Shown: piece by piece, positions 41,908 to 50,177 of the stretch
Position numbering within the stretch: position 1 is the first letter of the stretch
How the letters are laid out: each line of letters begins with the position of its first letter
Origin: JAAOZP01 sp038848185
GTDB taxonomy: Archaea > Thermoproteota > EX4484-205 > JAAOZP01
Direction of reading: 5' to 3'
Assembly (NCBI GenBank): GCA_038848185.1
Contig: JAWCNV010000006.1
Coordinates: 31,199-95,198, forward strand
DNA length: 64,000 nucleotides
Position numbers and translations under genes: made by a program
Notes under the pieces: model-generated
What the model was told of the DNA's origin: nothing
Databases searched by the model: none
The model's input: only the letters and a program-made list of their open reading frames with translations

Positions 41908-42315
41908 TTATAATTTTGCTTCTTCAATTATTATTTGTGCTATTTTTCCCACGTCCGCCTCATAAATATCAAGAGTCGGTATTTTACGCAGGTATTTTGA
42001 TATGTCGATCTCATAGTCGATCTTTTTCCCAGTTTTCTCTAAAACTTTTGAGGCACACCTGTTGCCGCATCCGTTTACAGCTATGTTCATTTTAGCTCTT
42101 CCAGCTATGTCTAGATGTGGCTTCGAGCCTGCTGCTAGGGCTGTCGTGCAACACATTCTAGCCTTACCCATGTTTGTAAGCAAGACTCCCACTTCATGTC
42201 CTATTTGGCCGACGTTTGCAGCCCCGTCGCAAACCCAAACCATGTTTTCATGTTCAGCAACTTGGTGGCAGAGACTAAGAATCTTAGGTTGAGCATCTGC
42301 TTTTTTCCCCGTCAT
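41908..42315 (-). CDS. DGC domain (putative zinc/Fe-S binding) protein
   Basis: This 135-residue protein has the DGC family pattern: VCDGAANVGQIGHEVGVLL, then RMCCTTALAAG and NGCGNRCASKVLE. The six or seven cysteines suggest metal or cluster binding; family members lie near respiratory and redox genes. It starts 3 bases after the Mrp/NBP35 stop, which implies co-transcription, and the Mrp protein could load its cluster. The biochemical role is not known. Confidence 0.8.
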   Translation of the reverse strand: MTGKKADAQPKILSLCHQVAEHENMVWVCDGAANVGQIGHEVGVLLTNMGKARMCCTTALAAGSKPHLDIAGRAKMNIAVNGCGNRCASKVLEKTGKKIDYEIDISKYLRKIPTLDIYEADVGKIAQIIIEEAKL

Positions 42316-42318
42316 TAT

Positions 42319-43302
42319 TTATTCACCTTTTCCCTTTGAAGTGGTATTACTTTTATCTTCATCCCGAACATCTTCGGGGCGTGTGGTTCTCATATTCATA
42401 CCGTTTTTATCTAAGAATCTTTCTATTTTCTCCGTAATCTTCATGAATTCTTCCGCCGCCGGAGAATCAGTTTGGCTGATTATGAAGGGCAAGCCCTCGT
42501 CTGAGGCCTCGCATATACGTGGATCTAAGGGTATCTTTCCGAGGAAATCAGCGTCCAGCTCCTCCGCTATTTTTTCTCCTCCTCCCGTTTTGAAAACATC
42601 TATTCTAGTCCCGCAGTTAGGACATATTAAGCCACTCATGTTCTCCACCACGCCTATGATGGGAACGTTAAGCTCCTTGGCGAACATCACTGCCTTCTTA
42701 ACCACATCCTGAGAAACCTCTGAAGGTATTGTGACGATGACTACGCCATCCATCTCTGGCAGAAGCTGCATAACGCTCAGAGCCTCGTCCCCAGTGCCCG
42801 GAGGCAGGTCTATGAGAAGAAGGTTAAGCTCACCCCAAGTGATATCGGATAAGAATTGTCTGATCGCCGACATTTTAAGGGGGCCACGCCATATGACCGG
42901 TGTCTCTTGGCTCGGCAGCAGGAAATCGATTGAAACAACTTTAATCCCAAGCGGACCCTCCGCAGGGAAGGCCCCTAATGGGCCTGCTCTCAGAATCTCA
43001 CCCTTCATACCCAGCATCCTCGGGACGCATGGGCCATGGATATCAGCGTCCAGAATACCTATCCTACCAAGATTACTCTTCTTAGCGAATGCTATGGCTA
43101 GGTTTATCGTCACCATCGTCTTCCCAACTCCCCCCTTGCCGCTGATCACTGCGACCTTGTGTTTTACCTTGCTCATCTTTTCCCTAAGCTTCCTCTCCTG
43201 TTCCTCTAACTCTCCTCTTTTGAATCCAGCATGTTGTTCACCTTCAACAAGGGTATCCGTTAGATCGGTTTTCCCCATGACCATAGTTTGAATCGTAAAC
43301 AA
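42319..43302 (-). CDS. Mrp/NBP35 iron-sulfur cluster carrier ATPase
   Basis: This 327-residue protein has deviant Walker A SGKGGVGKTMVTINLAIA, DADIHGPCVPRMLG, LLIDLPPGTGDEALS and the cluster-binding CxxC in GLICPNCGTRID (about residue 225). It moves iron-sulfur clusters to target proteins with ATP hydrolysis. It is first in a cluster with DGC, HdrA-N-like and ferredoxin genes, and diverges from an Lrp-type regulator with 34 bases between the start codons. Confidence 0.93.
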   Translation of the reverse strand: MFTIQTMVMGKTDLTDTLVEGEQHAGFKRGELEEQERKLREKMSKVKHKVAVISGKGGVGKTMVTINLAIAFAKKSNLGRIGILDADIHGPCVPRMLGMKGEILRAGPLGAFPAEGPLGIKVVSIDFLLPSQETPVIWRGPLKMSAIRQFLSDITWGELNLLLIDLPPGTGDEALSVMQLLPEMDGVVIVTIPSEVSQDVVKKAVMFAKELNVPIIGVVENMSGLICPNCGTRIDVFKTGGGEKIAEELDADFLGKIPLDPRICEASDEGLPFIISQTDSPAAEEFMKITEKIERFLDKNGMNMRTTRPEDVRDEDKSNTTSKGKGE

Positions 43303-43336
43303 TATTTATCTCTTCCGTTTAGAATAGAAACTAATT

Positions 43337-43906
43337 ATGGATGAAGTAGATAGGAAGCTGATATCTCAGCTGCAGACTGATGGCCGCATGACCCTCGAGA
43401 AACTTGGGAGGATAACGGGTTACACGAGTATGGGGGTTAAGAAAAGGCTTGGAAAGCTAGTTGAAAACAAGGCGGTCAAAGTGGCGGCTCAGCTGAACCT
43501 GAAGTATTTCGACATGCGTTCAGCCATTGTTCTGATTGAAACAGACGGGTTTGAAACCATGGAGAGGCTTGTTAAACGCTTTGAAGAATGTCCTCGGATA
43601 GTCTATATTTTCACGATGATCGGCGGGTATAACATGATGGCACTGATAGTGGCTGAAAACCACGAGACTCTGGAAAGCATATCTATGGGGAAATGCTCGT
43701 TGAGAAGCGGGAGAGGAATACGTAGATCAGAGTTCTACCAGATAAAGGATATCAGCTATTCCCCGCTTATGCCTGTTAGAATAGAGTTGGCACATAGAAG
43801 GTTAAAAGAAGCACCATGTGGCACGAACTGTGATTCCTGCACCCGGTATAAGTCTGAGGAATGTGTAGGATGCCCGGCAACCGAGTGTTACCGAGGTAGT
43901 CTCTAG
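43337..43906 (+). CDS. Lrp/AsnC-family regulator with C-terminal Cys-rich domain
   Basis: This 189-residue protein begins MDEVDRKLISQLQTDGRMTLEKLG, the Lrp winged helix (1-60), followed by the ligand-sensing RAM-like domain (65-135). A tail of about 35 residues has six Cys in the order CGTNCDSCTRYK, SEECVGC and TECYRG, resembling the DUF3795 cysteine domain. It faces the Mrp/DGC cluster across a 34-base divergent promoter and is a natural candidate to regulate it, perhaps sensing metal or cluster status through the tail. Its stop overlaps the convergent permease gene by 4 bases. Confidence 0.88.
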   Translation: MDEVDRKLISQLQTDGRMTLEKLGRITGYTSMGVKKRLGKLVENKAVKVAAQLNLKYFDMRSAIVLIETDGFETMERLVKRFEECPRIVYIFTMIGGYNMMALIVAENHETLESISMGKCSLRSGRGIRRSEFYQIKDISYSPLMPVRIELAHRRLKEAPCGTNCDSCTRYKSEECVGCPATECYRGSL

Positions 43907-44817
43907 CCTTCTCTCCTGTAAGGGGAGCCTAGTGCCGCAGGTGCGCCGAGCCTCTTCTTCATAAACCCTATCGAACTCACCACTAGGACTATGATTGTGG
44001 CAGCGTAAGGGAGTGCGCCGAGAAGACTGGCGGGAACCCCGTACTCCTGCAGGTGGAACTGGAGGACTTCAACGCCGCCGAACAGGAATGCTCCAAACAT
44101 GCTTCCAACGGGATTCCACAGTGAAAATATTGTTAACGCTAGGGCTATCCATCCTCTGCCCATCATAACGCCCTCTCTCCAGCCAGGAGTATAGGAGAGG
44201 GTTACGTAGGCACCTCCAAGACCTCCGAACATTCCTCCCAGGAAGACGCAGAGATATCTGACTAAGTACACGTTGACACCTGCTGCATCAGCTGCCTCAG
44301 GCTTCTCCCCAACAGTCCTTATTACTATTCCAAGCCTCGTTTTGAAGAGGATTAGCCACATCACTATTGAAAGCGCTATGCCCAAGTACACTATCGGATC
44401 ATGGTAGAAAAATCCTCCGACGAAAGGTATTTCAGATAATACTGGTATTTGGAGCAATGGAAGCCTGTCTGGAAGAGGCTGGCCAACATATTTTGCTCCT
44501 AGGAGGCTACTGACCCCTGTTCCAAGCATTGCGAGAGCTAGTCCTGAAACAGTCTGGTTAGCTCCGAGGCTTATGCTCGTGAAGGCATGTATAAGTGAGA
44601 ACAGGCCTCCGGCAATCATTGCTGAAAACAAGCCTATCCACACTGATCCCGTTACCAGTGTTGCAGCGAAGCCTGTTAGGGCTCCGACCGTCATCACGCC
44701 GTCCAGCCCAAGGTTTAAGACTCCCGACCTTTCACAGTATACTTCGCCAAGGGTTGCGAGCATCAGGGGTGTTCCAGCTTTAACAGCCTCAGCCAGTATT
44801 GAAGCCGTTATATCCAA
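43903..44817 (-). CDS. Nucleoside ABC transporter permease 2 (YufQ/BmpC-like)
   Basis: This 304-residue permease has about nine membrane segments. It carries the BPD_transp_2 family pattern (GEVYCERSGVLNLGLDGVMTVG, GANQTVSGLALAMLGTG, PEAADAAGVNVYLVRYL). It forms the membrane channel with permease 1, whose gene overlaps it by 10 bases. In bacteria, transporters of this arrangement (BMP lipoprotein, double ATPase, two permeases) import purine and other nucleosides. It is the last gene of the four-gene operon. Confidence 0.93.
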   Translation of the reverse strand: MDITASILAEAVKAGTPLMLATLGEVYCERSGVLNLGLDGVMTVGALTGFAATLVTGSVWIGLFSAMIAGGLFSLIHAFTSISLGANQTVSGLALAMLGTGVSSLLGAKYVGQPLPDRLPLLQIPVLSEIPFVGGFFYHDPIVYLGIALSIVMWLILFKTRLGIVIRTVGEKPEAADAAGVNVYLVRYLCVFLGGMFGGLGGAYVTLSYTPGWREGVMMGRGWIALALTIFSLWNPVGSMFGAFLFGGVEVLQFHLQEYGVPASLLGALPYAATIIVLVVSSIGFMKKRLGAPAALGSPYRREG

Positions 44818-45899
44818 AATCTTCTTCCACCTGCCTCCAGTACAATTCTGTACCTAGCTAGAACCTCGCCGCTTATGACGAAGAGTAGAATCATCCCGTT
44901 GAACACGTATACGAGGCTTGACGGCAGTCTGAGTGAAACCTGTATTGCATCACTGCCCACCATCAGGCCACTTATGAAGAATGATGCCACAAGTGTTGCC
45001 ACTGGGTTTAGTCCTCCAAGCCAAGCAGGAATTATTGCAGTATAGCCGTAGCCGGGGGATACGCCTCTTATAAGCCGCCCATGTATTCCAGCAACCTCTC
45101 CTACTCCAGCTATTCCAGCAAGCCCTCCGCTCACCAGCATGACCAGTAGAATACTCCTAGACACACTTATTCCAGCATACCTAGCGGCTTCAGGATTGCT
45201 TCCAACAACCCTAGCCTCATAGCCGATTCTAGTCCTGTTTATCAATATATATAGAAGAAACGTTGAGGCAAAGATTATGATTAGAGTGTAGTAGTTTATT
45301 CTCGTTCCCTCTAGAAAGGGAAACCTAGCGTAGCTTGGAAAAGGATCTGTCTGAGGAAAACCCCATTGAGTCAACCCTCTCCATGGGCCAGTTACAACAT
45401 AATCGAGCAATTTTAATGAGATATAGTTCATCATGAGAGTAACTATAACCTCGTTAATGCCGAGTTTCGCTTTCAACAGAGCTGGAAACAGTGCCCACGC
45501 TGCCCCAGCGACGAAGCCTGCGAATAACATTGCAGTAACACTGAGGCTTGGAGGAAGATTGGAGTAGAGTGCAACCCATGTTGCGGCCATTGAGCCAAGT
45601 ATAAGCTGGCCTTCAGCACCTATGTTTAACACTCTCGCCTTATATGCAAGTGATAGCCCCACTGCGCATAATCCTATCGGCAGGGTTTTCACAATCGTCT
45701 CAGATAAACTATAAGGGCTCCCGAAGGCTCCTGTGAATATTCTGACGTACGCATCCACAGGGTTAACACCATATGCTGCAAATAAAACACCTATGAACGG
45801 AAGGGAGAGTAGCGCAGCAAGTATTCTGGTAAGTACGCTGAGTCTTCGAGATATGGTTGGTCTCTTCTCCAATCCTACTCTCAGCTTCAAACTCATCAA
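44808..45899 (-). CDS. Nucleoside ABC transporter permease 1 (YufP-like)
   Basis: This 363-residue permease has nine to ten membrane segments. It carries ARVLNIGAEGQLILGSMAATW, AKLGINEVIVTLMMNYISL and GSNPEAARYAGISV, the same signatures as BMP-type nucleoside permeases. The N-terminal extension KRPTISRRLSVLTR is cytoplasmic. It lies 38 bases after the ATPase gene and overlaps permease 2 by 10 bases. Confidence 0.93.
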   Translation of the reverse strand: MMSLKLRVGLEKRPTISRRLSVLTRILAALLSLPFIGVLFAAYGVNPVDAYVRIFTGAFGSPYSLSETIVKTLPIGLCAVGLSLAYKARVLNIGAEGQLILGSMAATWVALYSNLPPSLSVTAMLFAGFVAGAAWALFPALLKAKLGINEVIVTLMMNYISLKLLDYVVTGPWRGLTQWGFPQTDPFPSYARFPFLEGTRINYYTLIIIFASTFLLYILINRTRIGYEARVVGSNPEAARYAGISVSRSILLVMLVSGGLAGIAGVGEVAGIHGRLIRGVSPGYGYTAIIPAWLGGLNPVATLVASFFISGLMVGSDAIQVSLRLPSSLVYVFNGMILLFVISGEVLARYRIVLEAGGRRFWI

Positions 45900-45937
45900 T
45901 TTTCACACCCTTATCTCAAACAGGTTCAAACTCATGA

Positions 45938-47449
45938 TCACGACCCTCCCCCAGTCATTGCGAGACCCACTTCGCTGACCGAAGCTCCTTGCTCAAACTC
46001 CCTGACAATCTTACCTCCCCTCATTACGATTATCCTGTTGCTTAATGCTAATACCTCCTCCAAATCCTCTGAGACGAGGATAACACTGCTTCCAGATGAT
46101 CTAAGCCTGTGGAAAACCCAGTGAACGTAGTTTGCAGAAGCAACGTCCAAGCCTGAAGTAGGATTGCTGGCAATAATTATCTTCGGGCTTATTGAGAGCT
46201 CCCTGGCCACTATCAGCTTCTGAATGTTCCCGCCAGATAGTAGGCTGACCGGAGCATCTATGCTTGGAGCAACTATCTCAAACTCTTGGACAAGCCTTTC
46301 TGCTTCCCTTCTTATCGACTCCCTATCCATAAGCATTCTCTTTGAAAACCTTTTACTTAGCTTCATAATCATGTTGTCGGCGACGCTTAACTCAGGTGCC
46401 ACCCCATACCTAAACCGGTCTTCAGGGATATGTGCAACACCTAGGCTTATAATCCTCTCCGGAGGACTCTTAGTAACATCTACCCCAAGTATTTTAACAG
46501 AGCCTTTCACAGGCTTTCTTAAACCCGTGATTGCCTCAACGAGTTCCCTCTGGCCGTTTCCCGCAACCCCTGCAACACCTAGGATCTCGCCCTCCATAAG
46601 ACTTAGTGAAACATCCCGCACTGCAATAATCCCCCTATCGTCTAAAACCCTCAGATTCTCTATTTCTAGGACCTTTTTTAAACCGGTTTTAAACCCTTTT
46701 GCATCAGGCTTGAATTCCAGAGACTTACCGACCACCATGCCGACCAAGTCAAGCCTATTTGCTTCACTAGGCTTAACATCAGCCGCCACAACCCTCCCCT
46801 TTCTTAGAACGGTTATGGAGTCGCTGACCCTAAGAGCTTCGTCAAGCCTATGAGTTATTAGAATAATTGATTTGCCTGTCTCAACCATCTTTCTCAAAGA
46901 TTTGAAAAGCTCTTCAGATTCAACAGGTGTTAAAACGGAGGTCGGTTCATCCAAAATAAGGAGCCTGACATCCCTGTAGAGTGTTTTAAGTATTTCAACC
47001 CTTTGCTGCTCCCCTGTTGAGAGCTGCCAGATCCTCGCGTCAAGATCAACGCTTAAACCATATGTCTTCGACAGCTCTGCCACCCTGCTCTTAATCCTGT
47101 TGACAGGTATTCTCAGCCCTTCTTCAAGGCTCAGAGTAATATTCTCAAGAACTGTAAGCTTGTCGACCAGCATGAAGTGCTGGTGAACCATGCCTATTCC
47201 CAACCTTAAAGCAGTACTTGGTGAGTCTATGTTAACTTTACGACCATCCATAATTATCTCCCCCGCGTCAGACCTATACATGCCATAGAGTATTCTCATC
47301 AAGGTTGTTTTACCTGCACCATTCTCACCGAGAAGAGCATGGATCTCTCCAGTTTTCACCCTGAAATCAACTCTATCAAGCGCAGTGACAGAAGGAAACC
47401 TTTTCACAATTCCACGCATCTCAACAAGATAGTCATGATTACTAGCCAA
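45938..47449 (-). CDS. Nucleoside ABC transporter ATPase, two ABC domains (YufO-like)
   Basis: This 503-residue protein has two ABC domains. The first has Walker A GENGAGKTTLMRI, signature LSTGEQQRVEILK and Walker B LLILDEPTS. The second (from about 255) has a weak Walker A, GVAGNGQRE, and signature LLSGGNIQKLIVAREL, so one site is probably the main hydrolytic one, as usual in sugar/nucleoside importers of this type. It follows the binding protein gene by 59 bases. Confidence 0.95.
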   Translation of the reverse strand: MASNHDYLVEMRGIVKRFPSVTALDRVDFRVKTGEIHALLGENGAGKTTLMRILYGMYRSDAGEIIMDGRKVNIDSPSTALRLGIGMVHQHFMLVDKLTVLENITLSLEEGLRIPVNRIKSRVAELSKTYGLSVDLDARIWQLSTGEQQRVEILKTLYRDVRLLILDEPTSVLTPVESEELFKSLRKMVETGKSIILITHRLDEALRVSDSITVLRKGRVVAADVKPSEANRLDLVGMVVGKSLEFKPDAKGFKTGLKKVLEIENLRVLDDRGIIAVRDVSLSLMEGEILGVAGVAGNGQRELVEAITGLRKPVKGSVKILGVDVTKSPPERIISLGVAHIPEDRFRYGVAPELSVADNMIMKLSKRFSKRMLMDRESIRREAERLVQEFEIVAPSIDAPVSLLSGGNIQKLIVARELSISPKIIIASNPTSGLDVASANYVHWVFHRLRSSGSSVILVSEDLEEVLALSNRIIVMRGGKIVREFEQGASVSEVGLAMTGGGS

Positions 47450-47508
47450 GCCTTGTCATAACCTTGTTGAGAAAGAAAAAATTTGTTTGGAGAGACTGTT
47501 TTCTGGGT

Positions 47509-48810
47509 TCATCCTGATGGTGATCCTATTATGTTGTCTAGGAACCAGTTCATCTGCTCCGTGAAAAGCTGCGCTATTGTTGCCCTCTGTCCTTCAGAAA
47601 CTCTAATGTTACCATCCTGATCCCTGATTGGACCGATGAACGGGTCGAAAGGTATATTGGCATCCTTCATCAGTGCAAGCCTGTTAATAACAGCGTCATA
47701 CACGCTCATAGATTGGCCTGGCAGATACTTACTCTTCAGCTCGTCGACAAACTTCGGATTTATCGGCACACCAAGCTTTCCTCCAAGTTCCACTGCTCCC
47801 TCCTTAAGCAACCAAAGGTAGTCAACGTTAGCCAGATTAGTACTGTTGTAGATACCCAACCTTGTCTTCATAAGTATGTCAGCATAGATTGCCTCCCAGT
47901 GAACTATCTGGCCGCTGACAACAACATCAGGGCCAACATCCTGCATTGGACTGTAGTGTGAGAAAACGTAGAGCTGCTTCCCCTCCTGATACTGCTGCTG
48001 GGCAAACTCAACTATGGCTGTAGAGTCCTCGGTGAAGGCAAGTGTATCAACGCCTAGGCTTACGAGAGATTGAGCAGCTTCCCTAGCATGAGTCGGATCA
48101 TACCATGCGAAAAGCCATCTCACATAAACTCTTGCATCAGGATTAGCTTCTTTAACGCCTAAGGCGAATGCGTTAATATGCCTAAGGACTTCTGGTATTG
48201 GGTAGGCAGCCACATAACCTACCTTATTGGTCTTGGTTAAAGCACCCGCCATCAGCCCATTAAGATAATACACTTGGTAGAAGTCAGCGAAGTAGGTGCC
48301 AGAGTTAGGGAGCCTTCTGAAGCCACTGCAGTGGAAGAACATTTTGCTAGGATATCTTTCAGCAACCTCTATCGTCGGATCCATGAACCCGAAGCTGGTT
48401 GTGAAAACAACGTCTACACTTTCCTCTGTAACAAGTCTTTCAATATACCTTGCAGCTTCAGCCTCAGGGACAGACTCCACGTAAACTGTTTCAAGCCAAG
48501 GAAAGAGTTTCTCAACCTGCCTCCTAGCCTGGTCGTGTGCAGCAGTCCACCCGAAATCTTCGACAGGACCAACATAGATGAAGCCGGCTTTAAGCTTCCG
48601 GGTTAGGGAGCTAACTTCCTGCTGAAGCGCATTATACCTTGATTCAAGATCATCATATTGTGACTTGAGTACTGCGTTCTGCAGAAGCTCGTCATACTGT
48701 GACTTAGGTACTTTATCGAATCCTCCTACAATGTATCCTACAGCTATGCCTACAGCAAGGAAGATGATTAAGAGAAGAACCACCATCCCACTAAGCTTGG
48801 GTAGGCTCAT
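47509..48810 (-). CDS. BMP-family nucleoside-binding protein, membrane-anchored
   Basis: This 433-residue protein has an N-terminal membrane anchor (MVVLLLIIFLAVGIAVGYIV) followed by a coiled-coil spacer (residues 33-73, YDDLESRYNALQQEVSSLTR) and a BMP/PnrA-type domain starting KAGFIYVGPVEDFGWTAAHD, with FGFMDPTIEVAERYP and GKQLYVFSHYSPM. It captures a nucleoside outside and delivers it to the permeases. The coiled coil lifts the domain from the membrane, as in archaeal substrate-binding proteins; there is no lipobox Cys. First gene of the transporter operon. Confidence 0.93.
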   Translation of the reverse strand: MSLPKLSGMVVLLLIIFLAVGIAVGYIVGGFDKVPKSQYDELLQNAVLKSQYDDLESRYNALQQEVSSLTRKLKAGFIYVGPVEDFGWTAAHDQARRQVEKLFPWLETVYVESVPEAEAARYIERLVTEESVDVVFTTSFGFMDPTIEVAERYPSKMFFHCSGFRRLPNSGTYFADFYQVYYLNGLMAGALTKTNKVGYVAAYPIPEVLRHINAFALGVKEANPDARVYVRWLFAWYDPTHAREAAQSLVSLGVDTLAFTEDSTAIVEFAQQQYQEGKQLYVFSHYSPMQDVGPDVVVSGQIVHWEAIYADILMKTRLGIYNSTNLANVDYLWLLKEGAVELGGKLGVPINPKFVDELKSKYLPGQSMSVYDAVINRLALMKDANIPFDPFIGPIRDQDGNIRVSEGQRATIAQLFTEQMNWFLDNIIGSPSG

Positions 48811-49010
48811 TTTATACTCACAAATGTGATGTGATAGAATGCCGCATTTAAGTTTTTACAACAAGGATGGGAAAAAAGGTTTCATATAATTTACATGAAA
48901 ATGTTAAATCGGCTAACCTTGGAAAAACTGCAGGTATCGTATAAAAGATGTTTAGTAAACCGCCTTATTATTTGTAGGCCTAAGCAGCTTTTAACAAGGG
49001 TTTTAAAATG

Positions 49011-49470
49011 TCACCTGCCCCCGCTTACTCCGGCGACAAGAATATACGACACGAAAGCCAGAATATATAGTAAAACTAGTTGTAAACGACTATCCAAGAA
49101 TTTTGAATTGCTGTAAATCCGTGTGTATTTTGGCTTTATTAGAATAGCATAAAACAAAAAGGGCATGATAAATAAGCAGGGAAGTATGATCCCTACAACC
49201 CAAGAGAATGGTGCACCCCCTCCGAAAAATAGGTGAAGAAAGAGGGGTGAAGAAACATATACGAAAATGAAGATTAACATGAGGAACATGAAGTACGAGT
49301 AGAACCATGCGTATGTTTTCAAAATTATTTGAAGCCTTATTCTTTCCATCGGGTGGCTGAATAGCCAGACAACAACTAGCACCAGTAATAGAGGAATAAT
49401 TCCGAGCCACCGCCTTCTTCACTTCTACAGCGTCAGGCAAGCCAGTTAAGACCCCACTAAGCGTGCTCAA
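49011..49470 (-). pseudogene. Frameshifted small membrane protein
   Basis: An intact downstream frame (from about 49400) encodes about 125 residues with three to four hydrophobic segments (GIIPLLLVLVVVW, YSYFMFLMLIFIFVYV, VVGIILPCLFIMPFLF). Its natural N-terminus, MSTLSGVLTGLPDAVEVKK from ATG 49470, lies in another frame; the join needs one base change near 49418 (AAGAAGGCGG). The family is unknown. It faces a wHTH regulator that is also frameshifted, so the pair may be decaying, or the reads were poor here. Confidence 0.5.
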
Positions 49471-49672
49471 AATTAAGACAAGTTAAATGCTTCATCCACC
49501 TGATTACTCATAGCCGCCCCCCTCTGCTGGATTTTAATCTTTGATATCTTTTTAAGAGAAAGATGATGTAAAAAATATATCTCAAAGGCTTATGCTGGCA
49601 CATGTATTCAAGTAAAACCTCTTTTACTAGAACATGCTTAACATGGTTATTTATAATCAACCCTGTCTTATA

Positions 49673-50140
49673 ATGGTCTTAGTGGTGGAGATGGAAGAGA
49701 AAGAGGAAGAGGCGGAGAGCCTTGAGCAAGAAGTCTTTAAAGCACTAGACCATCAGAAGAGAAGAGACATTCTTAGGTTTATAGGTGAACGTAAGGATTC
49801 CACCTTCACCGAGATCCTGAACGCAAGTAAAGTATCTGATAGCCCAACCCTTTCCTATCATCTTAGGATCCTCGCACCTTTTATAGAGCAACGAGAAGGA
49901 AAAATACCATCTTACGCCCATAGGAGGAGATGCATACAGCCTTCTACTGAGGACAGCAGCATATGATAGGTTTGCATTGTTTCACAAAAACAAGTATAAG
50001 GTTACATATTGGGAAATACTATAATCTGGGTTGTAGCAATTCTTGCAGGCGCATTTTGGAAAGTAGATTCCATGCTCTTGATTATTCTTTCATGCTTGAC
50101 GGGGGTAAGCTTATCAATAATTTATGAATTGTTTGAGTAA
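49673..50140 (+). pseudogene. Frameshifted ArsR-like wHTH regulator with C-terminal TM segments
   Basis: From ATG 49673 (27 bases after TTATTTATAA) the frame gives a wHTH: EQEVFKALDHQKRRDILRFI and SDSPTLSYHLRIL. At a run of five A (49900-49904) one extra base breaks the frame; the next frame continues YHLTPIGGDAYSLLLRTAAYD to 50024. A third frame then supplies TIIWVVAILAGAFW and LLIILSCLTGVSLSII, two membrane segments, ending at 50140. Read together they form a membrane-linked archaeal wHTH protein. Either it is a pseudogene or these are two homopolymer read errors. Confidence 0.55.
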
Positions 50141-50177
50141 CTTCTTTCATTAAAAGAATCTAACGTATTTATGCCTC

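Noticed and set aside
48895..49116. A 73-codon plus-strand frame upstream of the nucleoside transporter operon
   Set aside because: It is Arg/Lys/Leu rich without pattern and overlaps the opposite-strand membrane protein; likely chance.
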